Of a stretch of DNA of 64,000 bases, positions 50,171 through 63,990 are shown one piece after another. The translations under genes and the position numbers were made by a program. Source of the stretch: Roseococcus thiosulfatophilus (GTDB lineage Bacteria; Pseudomonadota; Alphaproteobacteria; Acetobacterales; Acetobacteraceae); the NCBI RefSeq assembly GCF_017311575.1, contig NZ_JAFFQY010000055.1, positions 1 through 64,000 of the forward strand, read 5' to 3'. The first letter of the stretch is position 1. The number at the start of each line of letters is the position of its first letter. Below the pieces are notes generated by a model. The model worked only from the letters and a program-made list of their open reading frames with translations, made no database searches and had not been told where the DNA came from.

Positions 50171-51013
50171 TCAGCCGAACCGGCCGGTGATGTATTCCTG
50201 GGTCTTCTGTTCCTTCGGCGCGGTGAACATCTCCGCGGCCGGCGAGACCTCGATCAGTTCGCCCAGGTAGAAGAAGGCCACCTGGTCGGCGCAGCGCGCC
50301 GCCTGCTGCATGTTGTGCGTCACGATGACGATGGTGAAGTCCTGCTTCAGCTCGTCGATCAGCTCCTCGATCTTGAGCGTGCTGATGGGGTCGAGCGCCG
50401 AGGTCGGCTCGTCGAACAGGATCACCTCCGGCCGCACCGCGATGGTGCGCGCGATGCACAGGCGCTGCTGCTGCCCGCCCGAGAGGCCCATGGCGTTCGT
50501 GTTCAGGCGGTCCTTCACCTCGCCCCAGATGGCGGCGCGCGACAGCGCCCATTCCACCCGCTGGTCCATCTGCGACTTCGACAGCTTCTCGTGCAGGCGC
50601 ACGCCGAAGGCGATGTTCTCGTAGATGGTCATGGGGAAGGGCGTGGGCTTCTGGAAGACCATGCCGATCTTGGAGCGGAGCTCGTTGATGTCCACGCCGG
50701 CATCAATCAGGTTGCGGCCGTCCATCATCACCTCGCCCGTCGCCTTCTGGCCGGGATAGAGGCTGTACATCCGGTTCAGCACGCGCAGCAGCGTGGACTT
50801 GCCGCAGCCGGAGGGCCCGATCATGCCCGTCACCTGGCGGTCCGGGATGTCGAGGTTGATGCCCTTGAGCGCCTTGGGCAGGCCGTCCGCGTAGACGAAG
50901 TCGAGGTTGCGGACGGAAATCCGCGCCACGCTGTTGAGCTTGGCGCTGGAGCGCGCCTGCAGGCCGCTCATGCTCGGGCCGGCTTCCGCGACGGGCTGGA
51001 TGTGGTCGTTCAT
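50171..51013 (-). CDS. pstB: Phosphate ABC transporter ATPase PstB
   Basis: The ATPase of the high-affinity phosphate importer. Walker A GPSGCGKS is at 66-73, the signature [17 protein letters not shown] follows, and Walker B is [10 protein letters not shown]. An N-terminal extension of about 30 residues precedes the usual start of the family. It lies between pstA and phoU in a tight operon. Confidence 0.95.
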   Translation of the reverse strand: MNDHIQPVAEAGPSMSGLQARSSAKLNSVARISVRNLDFVYADGLPKALKGINLDIPDRQVTGMIGPSGCGKSTLLRVLNRMYSLYPGQKATGEVMMDGRNLIDAGVDINELRSKIGMVFQKPTPFPMTIYENIAFGVRLHEKLSKSQMDQRVEWALSRAAIWGEVKDRLNTNAMGLSGGQQQRLCIARTIAVRPEVILFDEPTSALDPISTLKIEELIDELKQDFTIVIVTHNMQQAARCADQVAFFYLGELIEVSPAAEMFTAPKEQKTQEYITGRFG

Positions 51014-51029
51014 GGCTCTGGCCTTCCGC

Positions 51030-51932
51030 TCAGGCGCGCTTGCGCAGCGCGACGCGCGCGATGATGTTGATGAGGAGCACGCCCAGCGTCACCAGCAGCG
51101 CGCCGGACCAGGCGATCTCGATCAGGTCGGGGAAGCCCGAATTCGCATGCTGGTAGATCGCGACGGGCAGGCTGGCCATGGCGCGGCTCAGGTCGGTGCT
51201 CAGCACGTTGTTGCCGAAGCTGGTCAGCAGCAGCGGCGCCGTCTCGCCCATGATGCGCGCGAAGGCCAGCAGGATGCCCGTCATGATGCCCGAGAGCGCG
51301 GCACGCCAGGCCACCAGCGTGATCATCTTCCACTTGGGCGCACCCAGCGCCACCACCGCCTCGCGCAGCGTGTTGGGGATGAGCTGCAGCATGTCCTCGG
51401 TCGTGCGCACCACCACCGGGATCACGATGATGGCCAGCGCCAGCGCGCCGGCGAAGCCCGAGAACCCGCCCTGCGGCAGCACCACCAGCTGGTAGATGAA
51501 CAGGCCGATCAGCACCGAAGGCGCCGAGAGAAGAATGTCGGAGATGAAGCGCACCGCGTAGCCGAAGTTCGACTTGCCCGCGTATTCCGAGAGGTAGGTG
51601 CCCACCAGCAGGCCGATCGGCGTGCCGATGGCGGTGGCGATGGCCGTCTGGATCAGGCTGCCCACGATGGCGTGGGAAAGGCCGCCCTTGGGCAGGCTGT
51701 CATCGCCATAGCGCGTCGGCTCGAACTCGCGCGTCAGCACGATCCAGTCCAGCGCCACCAGGCCGCGCCACAGCAGCGTGGCCATGATGGAGGCCAGGAA
51801 GAACAGCCCGACGATGGTGGCCGCCACGCAGAAATACATGACCAGCCGGTCCACCAGCTTGCGCCGCTGGCCGAGGCGGCGCTGCTGCGCGACATCGCGC
51901 GGCGGCATGACAGGGAGGGTGGTGGTGCTCAT
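51030..51932 (-). CDS. pstA: Phosphate ABC transporter permease PstA
   Basis: A six-membrane-segment permease of the phosphate importer. The coupling loop around [18 protein letters not shown] followed by [10 protein letters not shown] is the EAA-like motif of this family. The 300-residue length is normal. It follows pstC by 10 bp and precedes pstB by 16 bp. Confidence 0.94.
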   Translation of the reverse strand: MSTTTLPVMPPRDVAQQRRLGQRRKLVDRLVMYFCVAATIVGLFFLASIMATLLWRGLVALDWIVLTREFEPTRYGDDSLPKGGLSHAIVGSLIQTAIATAIGTPIGLLVGTYLSEYAGKSNFGYAVRFISDILLSAPSVLIGLFIYQLVVLPQGGFSGFAGALALAIIVIPVVVRTTEDMLQLIPNTLREAVVALGAPKWKMITLVAWRAALSGIMTGILLAFARIMGETAPLLLTSFGNNVLSTDLSRAMASLPVAIYQHANSGFPDLIEIAWSGALLVTLGVLLINIIARVALRKRA

Positions 51933-51942
51933 CGTTGGGCCC

Positions 51943-52914
51943 TCACTTCAGCCGGGGACGCAGGAGGTAGCGGGACAGCGCGAGCACGAAGAAGGAGATG
52001 ACGAAGAGCAGGAAGCCGATGGCGAAGAGCGCCGATTGCTGCAGGCTGCCGCTCAGGCTCTCCGGGAACTCCATCGCGATGACCGAGGCGATGGTGGTGG
52101 TGCTGTCGAAGAGCGAGGTCGCGATGCGGTTGGCGTTGCCGATGACGAAGGTGACGGCCATGGTCTCGCCCAGCGCGCGCCCCAGCCCCAGCATGATGCC
52201 GCCCACCACCGAGATGCGCGTGTAGGGGATGACGACGCCCGTCATCACCTCCCAGCGCGTGGCGCCCAGGCCATAGGCGCTTTCCTTGTAGACCGGCGGC
52301 ACCTGGTCGAACACGTCGCGCATGGTGGCGGCGATGAAGGGCAGGATCATGATGGCCAGCACGATCGAGGCCGAAAACAGCGAGGTGCCGGCGAAGTTCG
52401 TGCTCTCGAACAGGAAGCCGATCAGCGGGATCGCGGCCAGCTGGTCCCCGAAGGCGAACTGGATGTTCATCTGCACGAAGGGCACCACGATGAAGAGGCC
52501 CCACATGCCGTAGATGATGGAGGGCACCGCGGCCAGCAGCTCGATGGCCGTGCCCAGCGGCCGCTTCAGCCATTGCGGCGAGAGTTCCGTCAGGAAGAAG
52601 GCGATGCCGAAGGCGACCGGCACCGCGAAAATGATGGCCAGCACCGAGGAAGTGAGCGTGCCGAGGATGGAGACGCCCGCGCCGAACTCCTCCTGCCCCT
52701 CCACCGGGTCCCAGACCGTGCCCCAGATGAACTCGGCGCCGAAGCGCTCGAACGCCGGCAGCCCGCCCAGGAAGAGCGTGACGATGATGGCGCCGAGCAG
52801 GATGAGCACAAAGCCCCCCGCACCCATGCACATCGCCTGGAAGATCTTGTCGCCGAGCTCGCCCGGCTTGCGGCGGGCGCCCACGGGCGGCGCCTGGATG
52901 GTGGTGACGGACAC
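51943..52914 (-). CDS. pstC: Phosphate ABC transporter permease PstC
   Basis: The second permease of the phosphate importer. Membrane segments span most of its 323 residues; FLTELSPQWLKRPLGTAIEL, then LAAVPSIIYGMWGLFIVVPF and the EAA-like YGLGATRWEVMTGV loop are typical. It is preceded by an intercistronic hairpin separating it from pstS. Confidence 0.94.
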   Translation of the reverse strand: MSVTTIQAPPVGARRKPGELGDKIFQAMCMGAGGFVLILLGAIIVTLFLGGLPAFERFGAEFIWGTVWDPVEGQEEFGAGVSILGTLTSSVLAIIFAVPVAFGIAFFLTELSPQWLKRPLGTAIELLAAVPSIIYGMWGLFIVVPFVQMNIQFAFGDQLAAIPLIGFLFESTNFAGTSLFSASIVLAIMILPFIAATMRDVFDQVPPVYKESAYGLGATRWEVMTGVVIPYTRISVVGGIMLGLGRALGETMAVTFVIGNANRIATSLFDSTTTIASVIAMEFPESLSGSLQQSALFAIGFLLFVISFFVLALSRYLLRPRLK

Positions 52915-52942
52915 GGAACCTCGCGCGGGTGTCGAAGGAGGA

Positions 52943-52970
52943 AGGGCCGGCCCCTGTCAGGACCGGCCCT
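52943..52970 (-). other. Intercistronic hairpin between pstS and pstC
   Basis: AGGGCCGG and its exact inverse CCGGCCCT enclose 12 nt immediately after the pstS stop. This could stabilise the pstS message or partly terminate transcription, giving more binding protein than permease. Confidence 0.5.
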
Positions 52971-52978
52971 CCGGTACG

Positions 52979-54046
52979 TCAGGCGTTGGAACCGGTCCAG
53001 ATGGCGCGGCCCTGGGGGTCCTTGATGGCCTGGCCCCAGCGGGTGCGGATCAGGTCATGCGTCTGGCTGGAGAGCGGGATGTATTCCAGCGCCGAGGCCG
53101 CCTGGCTGCCGTTGCGGAAGGCCCAGTCGAAGAAGCGCATGGAGTTGCGGCTGCCCTCGACGCGGTCCGCCACCGGGTTGGTCGGCAGCAGGATGTAGGT
53201 GCCGACCGTGATCGGCCACACATTGGCGCCGGCCAGGTCGATCGTGTCGGGCGCCATGTTCTCCACGGTCCAGTCGGCGGTGCCGGCGGCGGCGACGAAG
53301 CTCTCGTTCACCGGGCGGACGAAGTTGCCGGCCTTGTTGCGGATCTGCGTCGTGATCAGGCGGTTCACCACCGCATAGGCGTTCTCGACATAGCCGATGG
53401 CGCCCGGGGTGTTGCGGACCAGGTTGGACACGCCCTCATTGCCGCGCGCGCCATTGCCGGCCGGCCAGCGGACGGAGGTGCCCGAGCCGGGGCCCGTGCG
53501 CCACTCCTCGCTGATCCGGGCCAGGTAGTTCGTCCAGGCCCAGGTGGTGCCCGAGGCGTCGGCGCGATAGCCGACCGAGACGGGGATGTTGGGGATGCGG
53601 ATGTCGCGGTTCAACTCGACGATGCGCGGGTCGTTCCAGCGGTTCAGGCGGCCGAAGAAGATCTCGGTGATGATCTCCGGCGTCAGGCGCAGCTGGTGGT
53701 TCTGCACGCCGGGCAGGTTCACCGTCAGCACCACCGAGCCCATGACCGTCGGGAACTGGAACAGGTTGCGCTCGGTCAACTGGGCCGTGGTCAGGGGGGC
53801 GTCGGTCGCGCCGAAATCCACGGTGCGGGCGGTGATCTGGTTGATGCCGCCGCCCGAGCCGATGGACTGGTAGTTCAGCGCAATGTTTGCGCCTTCACGG
53901 GCCGCAGCGGCCCAGCGGTCATAGACCGGGCGAGGAAAGCTCGCGCCCGCACCGGTGATGGTGGCCTGCTGCGCGAAAGCGGGGCGGAGGATCGCGGGGG
54001 CCGCGATGGCGCTGGCGCTGAGCGCGAGAAGGGAACGGCGGTTCAT
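52979..54046 (-). CDS. pstS: Phosphate-binding periplasmic protein PstS
   Basis: This periplasmic receptor of the phosphate importer has a signal peptide (MNRRSLLALSASAIAAPAIL), followed by ATITGAGASFPRPVYDRW, the canonical PstS opening. The phosphate-binding SIGSGGGINQI and DFGATDAPL blocks are visible. The ATG at 54046 was chosen because GGAGA lies 5 nt upstream; ATG 54058 would add four residues. It is the first gene of the operon. Confidence 0.93.
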   Translation of the reverse strand: MNRRSLLALSASAIAAPAILRPAFAQQATITGAGASFPRPVYDRWAAAAREGANIALNYQSIGSGGGINQITARTVDFGATDAPLTTAQLTERNLFQFPTVMGSVVLTVNLPGVQNHQLRLTPEIITEIFFGRLNRWNDPRIVELNRDIRIPNIPVSVGYRADASGTTWAWTNYLARISEEWRTGPGSGTSVRWPAGNGARGNEGVSNLVRNTPGAIGYVENAYAVVNRLITTQIRNKAGNFVRPVNESFVAAAGTADWTVENMAPDTIDLAGANVWPITVGTYILLPTNPVADRVEGSRNSMRFFDWAFRNGSQAASALEYIPLSSQTHDLIRTRWGQAIKDPQGRAIWTGSNA

Positions 54047-54140
54047 AAGCGTCTCCATCAGGAACTTGCGGTCAGGCTGCGTGAGGGCCGCCCGTCTCGC
54101 GCCCTGCCTTAGGGGGGGTGTGCGACCTCGGCATTTCACT

Positions 54141-54162
54141 TTTGTGAAGCTTCGATGACATA
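54141..54162 (-). promoter_or_regulatory. Candidate Pho box upstream of pstS
   Basis: On the minus strand ATGTCAT-CGAA-GCTTCAC resembles two 11-bp-spaced Pho half-sites (CTGTCAT/CTGTCAC), matching roughly 10 of 14 positions. It lies about 100 bp upstream of the pstS start, a usual distance. The rest of the 264-bp gap to 54310 has no gene. Confidence 0.4.
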
Positions 54163-54310
54163 GACCTTTTCGCAACCTATCCGTGTATCCGGTGCAAACC
54201 CCGGCACAAGTTGAAATTTTCGCGCCACGCCAAGCCGGGTTTGATCCCGCGCAAGGCAGCCATGCGCCGGGCCGGGCACAAGGGGCGGCGAAGCTTCCCA
54301 CTGGGACAAG

Positions 54311-55042
54311 ATGCTCGCCGACTGCCTGCATGACCTGACCGCCCTCGGCCCCGCCGGCATCCCGGCGCTGATGGGCGCGCTGTTCCTGGCCGGGCTGGCG
54401 GGGGGGCTGACCCATTGCACCACCATGTGCGGGCCCTTCGTGCTGGCCCAATCCGCCGCCACGGCCGATTCGACGCTGGCGGGCGGGGTGCTGCGGCGGC
54501 TCTCCGGCGCGGCCCTGCTGCCGTATCACCTGGGGCGGGCCATCGGTTACACCACGCTCGGCCTGCTGGCCGGGGGGCTGGGCGGGCTGCTGGCCCAGGC
54601 CAGCGGGCTGCGCTGGCTGGCGGCGGGGCTGCTGGCGCTCGCCGCGCTGCTGATGCTGGCCCAGGCCTCCTCCCGGCTCGCGGCCCTGCTGCCCCGCCTG
54701 CCCGCGCCCCGCCTGCCCGGGGCACTTGAACGGCGCATGGGGGCGCTGCTGGCCGCGCCGACCGGCTGGCGCGGCGTGCGGCTCGGCTTGCTGCTCTCCG
54801 CCCTGCCCTGCGGGCTGCTCTATGCGGCGCTGGCCGGCGCGGCGGCCTCGGGCAGCGCGCTGGCCGGGGGGCTCGCCATGCTGGCCTTCGTGGCCGGCAC
54901 GGCACCCGCGCTGATGGCCGTCGCCTTCCTGGGGCGCCTCGCGCGCCACGCCTTCGGGCCGGGGCTGCGGGTGGCCAGCGTCGCACTCTTCGGCCTGAAC
55001 GCGGTGGTGCTGTCGGTGCTGGCCATCCGGCTGGTTGCCTGA
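54311..55042 (+). CDS. Sulfite exporter TauE/SafE-like (DsbD_2-type) membrane protein (243 aa)
   Basis: A polytopic membrane protein of about six segments. The GGLTHCTTMCGPFVL block near residue 31 and the later YHLGRAIGYTTLGLL are diagnostic of the UreH/DsbD_2-like TauE/SafE family. In several bacteria relatives work in copper delivery to cytochrome oxidase. The cysteine pair (C36, C40) is compatible with metal or thiol transfer. No partner genes lie nearby, so its cargo is unknown. Confidence 0.82.
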   Translation: MLADCLHDLTALGPAGIPALMGALFLAGLAGGLTHCTTMCGPFVLAQSAATADSTLAGGVLRRLSGAALLPYHLGRAIGYTTLGLLAGGLGGLLAQASGLRWLAAGLLALAALLMLAQASSRLAALLPRLPAPRLPGALERRMGALLAAPTGWRGVRLGLLLSALPCGLLYAALAGAAASGSALAGGLAMLAFVAGTAPALMAVAFLGRLARHAFGPGLRVASVALFGLNAVVLSVLAIRLVA

Positions 55043-55088
55043 AAAGGCGGCTTGCCGAATAACAGGCGTGTCACGAAGGATGCACGCC

Positions 55089-57362
<2,274 letters not shown>

Positions 57363-57372
57363 GGGCAGCGCG

Positions 57373-59181
57373 TTACCGCGCCGTCGCGCGCACCCCCAGC
57401 AGGGCAATGGCCGCGGCGGGGCCCTGCGCCATCGCGGCCTGGGCGGCGTCCAGCGTCACCGGCGCGGGCGGGCGGGCGATGATCTCCACCTCGCGGGCCT
57501 GGCCGGCCACGAAGCGGAGCAGGGCCTCGCGCAGCCCGTCCAGCGCGGGGTCCGGGCGCGGGCCGGTCAGCGCCGCCGTCACCATCTCGCGGTGCTGGTC
57601 GCGGACCTGCGCGGGGGTCATGTTCTGGCGCCGGGCCTGGTCGGCCAGCGTGCGTTCGTAGAGGGACTGGTCGGCATAGCGCAGCTGGGCCTGCAGCAGG
57701 CGCACCGCCTCGGGGCTGGCGCCGGGGTTCTCGATGTTCACCCCCTCCATGCTCCAGCCCAGGGCCAGCGCGCCCAGGTCGCGCACGCCGAAGGCAAAGG
57801 CGGAGACATCCAGCCGCTCATTCGCGGGCGTCCAGGAGGCATCAATGGTGAGGTCCATGGACAGGCGGTCGAGGCCCACCACGTCCAGCACCACGGCCGT
57901 CTCCGGCGTGCGCTCCACCACCACCTCGTTCACCGCGATGCGGCCGCCGCTGAAGCCATCCTCCCGCGCCTCGCCCTCGATCAGCAGGCGCCCCATGCCG
58001 GCCACGCCCTGCCCGCCGCGCAGCACCTGCACGCCTTCCACGCGATAGGCCTGGCGCCCGGCGGGCGGCCGCGAAGGGGCCTCGTTCCGCACGGCCGAGG
58101 TCATCAGCGCCGCGATGTCATGGCCCTCCATGGACGCGGAGGCCACGCGCACCTGGTCCACGGGCGCGCCGCTGAGGCCGACCTCCAGCCCCTCGAGGCC
58201 CGCTCGGCCGGCCTGCCCGGCCCGCCAGCCCGACAGGTCGAAGCGCGCGAGGGTCACGCGCGTGCCGCTTCGCTCGCGCACCTCGAGGCCCGAAAAGCGC
58301 AGGCTCTCCAGCGCGATCTGGTCCGGTTCCCGCTCGCCGGGCTCCTGGCCGGGGCGCAGCGGCAGCATGGCCAGCCCGCCGATCTCCAGCCGCTCCATGG
58401 TGACGGCCGCCTCGGGCGCCTCGAGGCGGAGGTTGCGCGCCTCGCCGCGGCGCAGCCCCTCCGTGCCGGGCGCCTCCAGGATCAACTCCTGCACCAGGAG
58501 GCGCTCCGCGCCCCGGCGCAGGTCGGCGTCGCGCAGGGTCAGCACCTCGCCCTCCTGCCGAGCCTCGGCGTAGCCGAGCTGGACGTCGTCGGAGAGCAGT
58601 TGTCGCAAGGTCGCCAGCGCGGCCGGCTCATTGTCCATGCGCGGCGGCAGGGCGGGCCAGGACGGGTTGGGCTCCCGGCGCTGCGCCTCCCGCTCATTGG
58701 GCGTGCGCGAGCCTGGGCGCGGGCCGCGGTTGTCCGGCGGGATGGAGGGCGGCGTCAGGTGCAGCTTCTGGCTGGCCTGCGGCCCCGTCCCGGGCTGGGC
58801 CGGCCGTTGCTGCGGCTGCGCCTGGCGGGGCTGGGGCTGGGGCTGCGGTGCGCGGGGCTGCGCCTGGCCGATGGGCGGCGGCGGCGTCAGGTGAAGCTTC
58901 TGGCTGGCCTGGGGGCCCGTTCCGGGCTGGCCCTGGCGGGGCTGGGCCTGATGTGGCTGGGTCGGCGCGGGCTGCGCCTGCCGTGGCTGCGGTCGTGGCG
59001 CCTGGCCGATGGGCGGCGGCGGCGTGAGGTGCAGCTTCTGGCTCTGCGCCCCGGCCGCGGGACCGCCCTTTCCGCCCGCGGCTGGCGGCGGGTCCGGCTG
59101 CTTCTGCGCGGCTGCTCCGCCCGCGAGGGCCAGGCCCGTCGCGACGACCAGGGCGGGCATCCAGCGCGTGGCGTTCCGCAT
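57373..59181 (-). CDS. Exported repeat-bearing protein (602 aa)
   Basis: No family is recognised with certainty. A signal peptide (MPALVVATGLALAGGAAAQ) is followed by a proline/glutamine-rich low-complexity region (residues about 30-165) with three copies of SQKLHLTPP, the first two extended as PPIGQA. The C-terminal 400 residues are built of repeating short strands (LTLRDADLRRGAERLLVQEL, then VTMERLEIGGLAMLPL), like an AsmA-type or beta-helical periplasmic domain. The gene faces maeB; the divergent 124-bp gap to the vWA-like gene may hold a shared promoter. A role in envelope maintenance is a guess. Confidence 0.72.
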   Translation of the reverse strand: MRNATRWMPALVVATGLALAGGAAAQKQPDPPPAAGGKGGPAAGAQSQKLHLTPPPPIGQAPRPQPRQAQPAPTQPHQAQPRQGQPGTGPQASQKLHLTPPPPIGQAQPRAPQPQPQPRQAQPQQRPAQPGTGPQASQKLHLTPPSIPPDNRGPRPGSRTPNEREAQRREPNPSWPALPPRMDNEPAALATLRQLLSDDVQLGYAEARQEGEVLTLRDADLRRGAERLLVQELILEAPGTEGLRRGEARNLRLEAPEAAVTMERLEIGGLAMLPLRPGQEPGEREPDQIALESLRFSGLEVRERSGTRVTLARFDLSGWRAGQAGRAGLEGLEVGLSGAPVDQVRVASASMEGHDIAALMTSAVRNEAPSRPPAGRQAYRVEGVQVLRGGQGVAGMGRLLIEGEAREDGFSGGRIAVNEVVVERTPETAVVLDVVGLDRLSMDLTIDASWTPANERLDVSAFAFGVRDLGALALGWSMEGVNIENPGASPEAVRLLQAQLRYADQSLYERTLADQARRQNMTPAQVRDQHREMVTAALTGPRPDPALDGLREALLRFVAGQAREVEIIARPPAPVTLDAAQAAMAQGPAAAIALLGVRATAR

Positions 59182-59305
59182 CTTGACCTCCTTCGTCAGT
59201 TGTTCCGATCAAAGACCAGAACGCCCGAAGGCGCCACCCGCAATGCGTGTGCCGCACATTCCGGGGCTTTGCGCCCGGCGCCCGCGCCCCCACCTTGGTG
59301 GGAGG

Positions 59306-60004
59306 ATGAGCCAGCTTCCCACCAAGCCCGCGAACCCGGCCGTTGCCGCCTTCCTGCGGAAGGTCGAGGCCATGCCCGCCGTGCGCCCCACCAGCGCGCG
59401 CCGGGGAAGGCTGATCTTCGCCGTGGACGCCACCGCCTCGCGCCAGCCCGCCTGGGACCGCGCCTGCCACCTCCAGGCCGAGATGTTCCAGGCCACGCGC
59501 GACCTGGGGGGGCTGTCCGTCCAGCTCGCCTATTGGCGCGGCTACCAGGAATTCGCCGCCACCCCCTTCCTGACCGACACCATGGAACTCGCCCGCCGCA
59601 TGTCGGGCGTGACGGTGCTGGGCGGACAGACCCAGGTGCTGCGCTGCCTGGAACACGCGCTGAACGAGACGAAGCGGGAAAAGGTGAACGCCCTGGTTCT
59701 CGTGGGCGACGCGCTGGAGGAGGCGGTGGATCCCGCCTGCCACGCCGCCGGCCAGCTTGGGCTGCACGGCACCCCCGTCTTCTGCTTCCAGGAAGGCGGC
59801 GACCGCGCGGCCGAGATGGGCTTCCGGCAGATCGCGAAGGTCTCGGGCGGCGCCTGGGCGCCCTTCGACGCCGGCAGCGCCGAGGCCCTGCGCGACCTGC
59901 TGCGCGCGGTGGCCGTCTTCGCCGCCGGCGGCCGCGCGGCCCTGACCCGCCTGCCCGGACGTGGCGCCCGCGCCATCGCCGGGCAGCTTCCCGCGCCGAG
60001 GTAG
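59306..60004 (+). CDS. Cytoplasmic vWA-like protein (232 aa)
   Basis: This is a von Willebrand A-like domain without a signal peptide. FAVDATASRQPAW (D41, T43, S45) is a MIDAS-like metal site, followed by TVLGGQTQVLRCLEHALNET and VLVGDALEEAVD, a pattern recurrent in Acetobacteraceae. Its function is unknown. It is followed 6 bp later by a membrane J-domain protein and then dnaK and dnaJ. GGAGG directly abuts the chosen ATG, unusually close, so a slightly later start is possible. Confidence 0.75.
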   Translation: MSQLPTKPANPAVAAFLRKVEAMPAVRPTSARRGRLIFAVDATASRQPAWDRACHLQAEMFQATRDLGGLSVQLAYWRGYQEFAATPFLTDTMELARRMSGVTVLGGQTQVLRCLEHALNETKREKVNALVLVGDALEEAVDPACHAAGQLGLHGTPVFCFQEGGDRAAEMGFRQIAKVSGGAWAPFDAGSAEALRDLLRAVAVFAAGGRAALTRLPGRGARAIAGQLPAPR

Positions 60005-60010
60005 AGGCCC

Positions 60011-60694
60011 ATGGTCTGGCTGGCGGCCGGCGCCATCGTCCTCCTGGTGGCGATCACCTTCCTCTACCTGTTCATCTCCGCGAGCCCGGGGACGGTGAAG
60101 AAATCGCTCATCTGGGGGCTGGGCGCGGCGGGGCTGGTGCTCTTCGTGGTGCTGCTGGCGACGGGGCGCGGGGTCAGCGCGCTCTGGGCCGCCTTCATGT
60201 TCGGCCCGGCCATCGCCCAGGCCTTCCGCCGCTGGCGCGCGCGCCGCGCCTTCACGGGCCCGCCCGGCGACGAGGGCGCCACGGTGGTCGAGACGGCCAC
60301 GCTCACCATGCGCCTCGAGATCGCGAGCGGCGCCATGTCGGGCCAGGTGCGCCGCGGCCCCTGGGCGGGACAGGACCTGGCGGCGCTGGACCGCGCGGCG
60401 CTGCTGGACCTCATGGCCGAATGCGCCAGCCAGGACCCCGACAGCGTGCCGCTGCTGGAAGCCTGGCTGGACCGCACCGACCCCGAATGGCGCCACGAAC
60501 CCCCGCCCCGCCCCACCGCCGGCCCCATGTCGCGCGACGAGGCCTTCGCCATACTGGGCCTCGCGGAGGGCGCCTCCCCCGCCGAAATCCGCGCGGCCCA
60601 TCGCCGCCTGATGCAGACCGCCCACCCCGACCGCGGCGGCAGCGACTGGATGGCCGCGCGCGTCAACGAGGCGCGGGATTTGTTGCTGGGTTGA
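60011..60694 (+). CDS. Membrane-anchored J-domain protein (227 aa)
   Basis: This is a Hsp40-like co-chaperone tethered to the inner membrane. Two N-terminal hydrophobic segments (LAAGAIVLLVAITFLYLF and IWGLGAAGLVLFVVLLA) precede a linker and a C-terminal J-domain, with HPD in RLMQTAHPDRGG near residue 205. The J-domain-at-C-terminus, membrane-at-N-terminus layout resembles Tim14/Pam18 and bacterial relatives. It probably recruits DnaK, encoded 141 bp downstream, to the membrane. Confidence 0.85.
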   Translation: MVWLAAGAIVLLVAITFLYLFISASPGTVKKSLIWGLGAAGLVLFVVLLATGRGVSALWAAFMFGPAIAQAFRRWRARRAFTGPPGDEGATVVETATLTMRLEIASGAMSGQVRRGPWAGQDLAALDRAALLDLMAECASQDPDSVPLLEAWLDRTDPEWRHEPPPRPTAGPMSRDEAFAILGLAEGASPAEIRAAHRRLMQTAHPDRGGSDWMAARVNEARDLLLG

Positions 60695-60703
60695 GCGGGT
60701 CCA

Positions 60704-60735
60704 CCCTTGTCGCGCCCATCGCTGCTCAATACATA
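60704..60735 (+). promoter_or_regulatory. Putative heat-shock (sigma-32) promoter of dnaK
   Basis: CCCTTG (60704-60709) followed about 15 bp later by CTCAATACATA resembles an alphaproteobacterial sigma-32 promoter. It lies in the 141-bp gap before dnaK, where such a promoter is expected. The -10 match is imperfect. Confidence 0.4.
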
Positions 60736-60835
60736 GGCACCAGTCAGAGACCGCGCATGGGGCGCGGACCACCAAGGGGCTCTGCCCGGTGCCTGCCAGG
60801 GCCGGGGTTGAGCCGCCGCACGGGAGCAGGCTCGC

Positions 60836-62752
<1,917 letters not shown>

Positions 62753-62786
62753 GGTGAGCGGGCATTCCTGCCCTGAGTGACACCGC

Positions 62787-62824
62787 GCCCGGGCCAGCGA
62801 TGGTCCGGGCGTCTCTTCTTCGAC
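62787..62824 (+). terminator. Hairpin between dnaK and dnaJ
   Basis: GCCCGGGCCA and TGGTCCGGGC pair over 10 bp (one G-U) with a short loop, followed by a pyrimidine-rich GTCTCTTCTTCGACC tract. It lies between dnaK and dnaJ, so it probably attenuates dnaJ relative to dnaK. Confidence 0.6.
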
Positions 62825-62850
62825 CTTTTCTCGCGGGAGCGGGCTGAACC

Positions 62851-63990
62851 ATGGCCAAGCGCGACTATTACGAAGTGCTCGGCGTGGGCCGGGAGGCGTC
62901 CGAGGACGACCTCAAGAAGGCCTACCGCAAGCTGGCAATGAAGTACCACCCCGACCGGAACCAGGGCGATGCCGACGCCGAGGGCCGGTTCAAGGAGGTG
63001 AATGAGGCCTATGACACGCTGAAGGATGCCGACAAGCGCGCGGCCTATGACCGCTTCGGCCATGCGGCCTTCGAGGGCGGCATGGGCGGCGGCGGCAATG
63101 GCGGCGGCCACCCCTTCGGCGGCGGCGGCTTCGAGGACATCTTCGAGGAGATGTTCGGCCGCTTCGGCGGACGCAGCGGCGGCGGGCGCGCCGCCAGCGG
63201 CCGCGGCGCGGACCTCCGGCAGGAGGTGCATATCTCCATGGAGGAGGCCTTCGCCGGCACCAAGAAGACCATCCGCGTCCCGAGCAGCGTGCAGTGCGAG
63301 GCCTGCACCGGCACCGGGGCCGAGAACGGCAAGCCCAATGTCCAGACCTGCGGCACCTGCCGCGGCGCGGGCAAGGTGCGCGCCCAGCAGGGCTTCTTCC
63401 TGATCGAGCGCACCTGCCCCACCTGCAACGGCTCGGGCCAGATCATCAAGAACCCCTGCAAGGTGTGCCAGGGCGCCGGCCGCGTGCAGCGCGACCGCAC
63501 GCTGAACGTGACCATCCCGGCGGGTGTGGAGGACGGCACGCGCATCCGCCTCTCGGGCGAGGGCGAGGCCGGGCTGCGCGGCGCGCCGGCGGGCGACCTC
63601 TATGTGGATATCGGCGTGCACGCGCACCCGATCTTCCAGCGCGAGGGGCCCAACATCATGGTCCGCGTGCCGCTGCGGATGACGCAGGCGGCCTTGGGCG
63701 GCGCGGTGGAGGTGCCCTCCATTGATGGGTCCCGCGCCTCGGTGAAGATCCCGGCCGGCACCCAGACGGGCGACAATTTCCGCCTGCGCGGCAAGGGCTT
63801 CTCCGTCCTGCGTTCCGCCGCGCGCGGCGACATGTATGTGCAGGTGGTGGTCGAGACGCCGCAGAACCTGACGCCCAAGCAGCGCGAGCTGCTGGAAGCC
63901 TTCGAGGCCGAGGCCGCCAAGGGCGGCAGCCCCGAAAGCGAGGGCTTCTTCGCCAAGGTGAAGGAATTCTGGGACGGGCTGGGACGATGA
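62851..63990 (+). CDS. dnaJ: Chaperone DnaJ (Hsp40)
   Basis: This is a class I J-protein. The N-terminal J-domain has YHPDRNQGD, a glycine/phenylalanine-rich linker follows (residues about 75-115), then four CxxCxGxG zinc-finger repeats ([32 protein letters not shown]) and the C-terminal substrate-binding domains. The length (379 residues) is normal. It is followed by dapB with an ATGA overlap. Confidence 0.97.
   Translation: MAKRDYYEVLGVGREASEDDLKKAYRKLAMKYHPDRNQGDADAEGRFKEVNEAYDTLKDADKRAAYDRFGHAAFEGGMGGGGNGGGHPFGGGGFEDIFEEMFGRFGGRSGGGRAASGRGADLRQEVHISMEEAFAGTKKTIRVPSSVQCEACTGTGAENGKPNVQTCGTCRGAGKVRAQQGFFLIERTCPTCNGSGQIIKNPCKVCQGAGRVQRDRTLNVTIPAGVEDGTRIRLSGEGEAGLRGAPAGDLYVDIGVHAHPIFQREGPNIMVRVPLRMTQAALGGAVEVPSIDGSRASVKIPAGTQTGDNFRLRGKGFSVLRSAARGDMYVQVVVETPQNLTPKQRELLEAFEAEAAKGGSPESEGFFAKVKEFWDGLGR

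Noticed and set aside
58741-59046. CRISPR-like or VNTR array from the repeated DNA
   Set aside because: The repeats are in frame, encode the same peptide and lie inside an exported protein, so they are a coding repeat.
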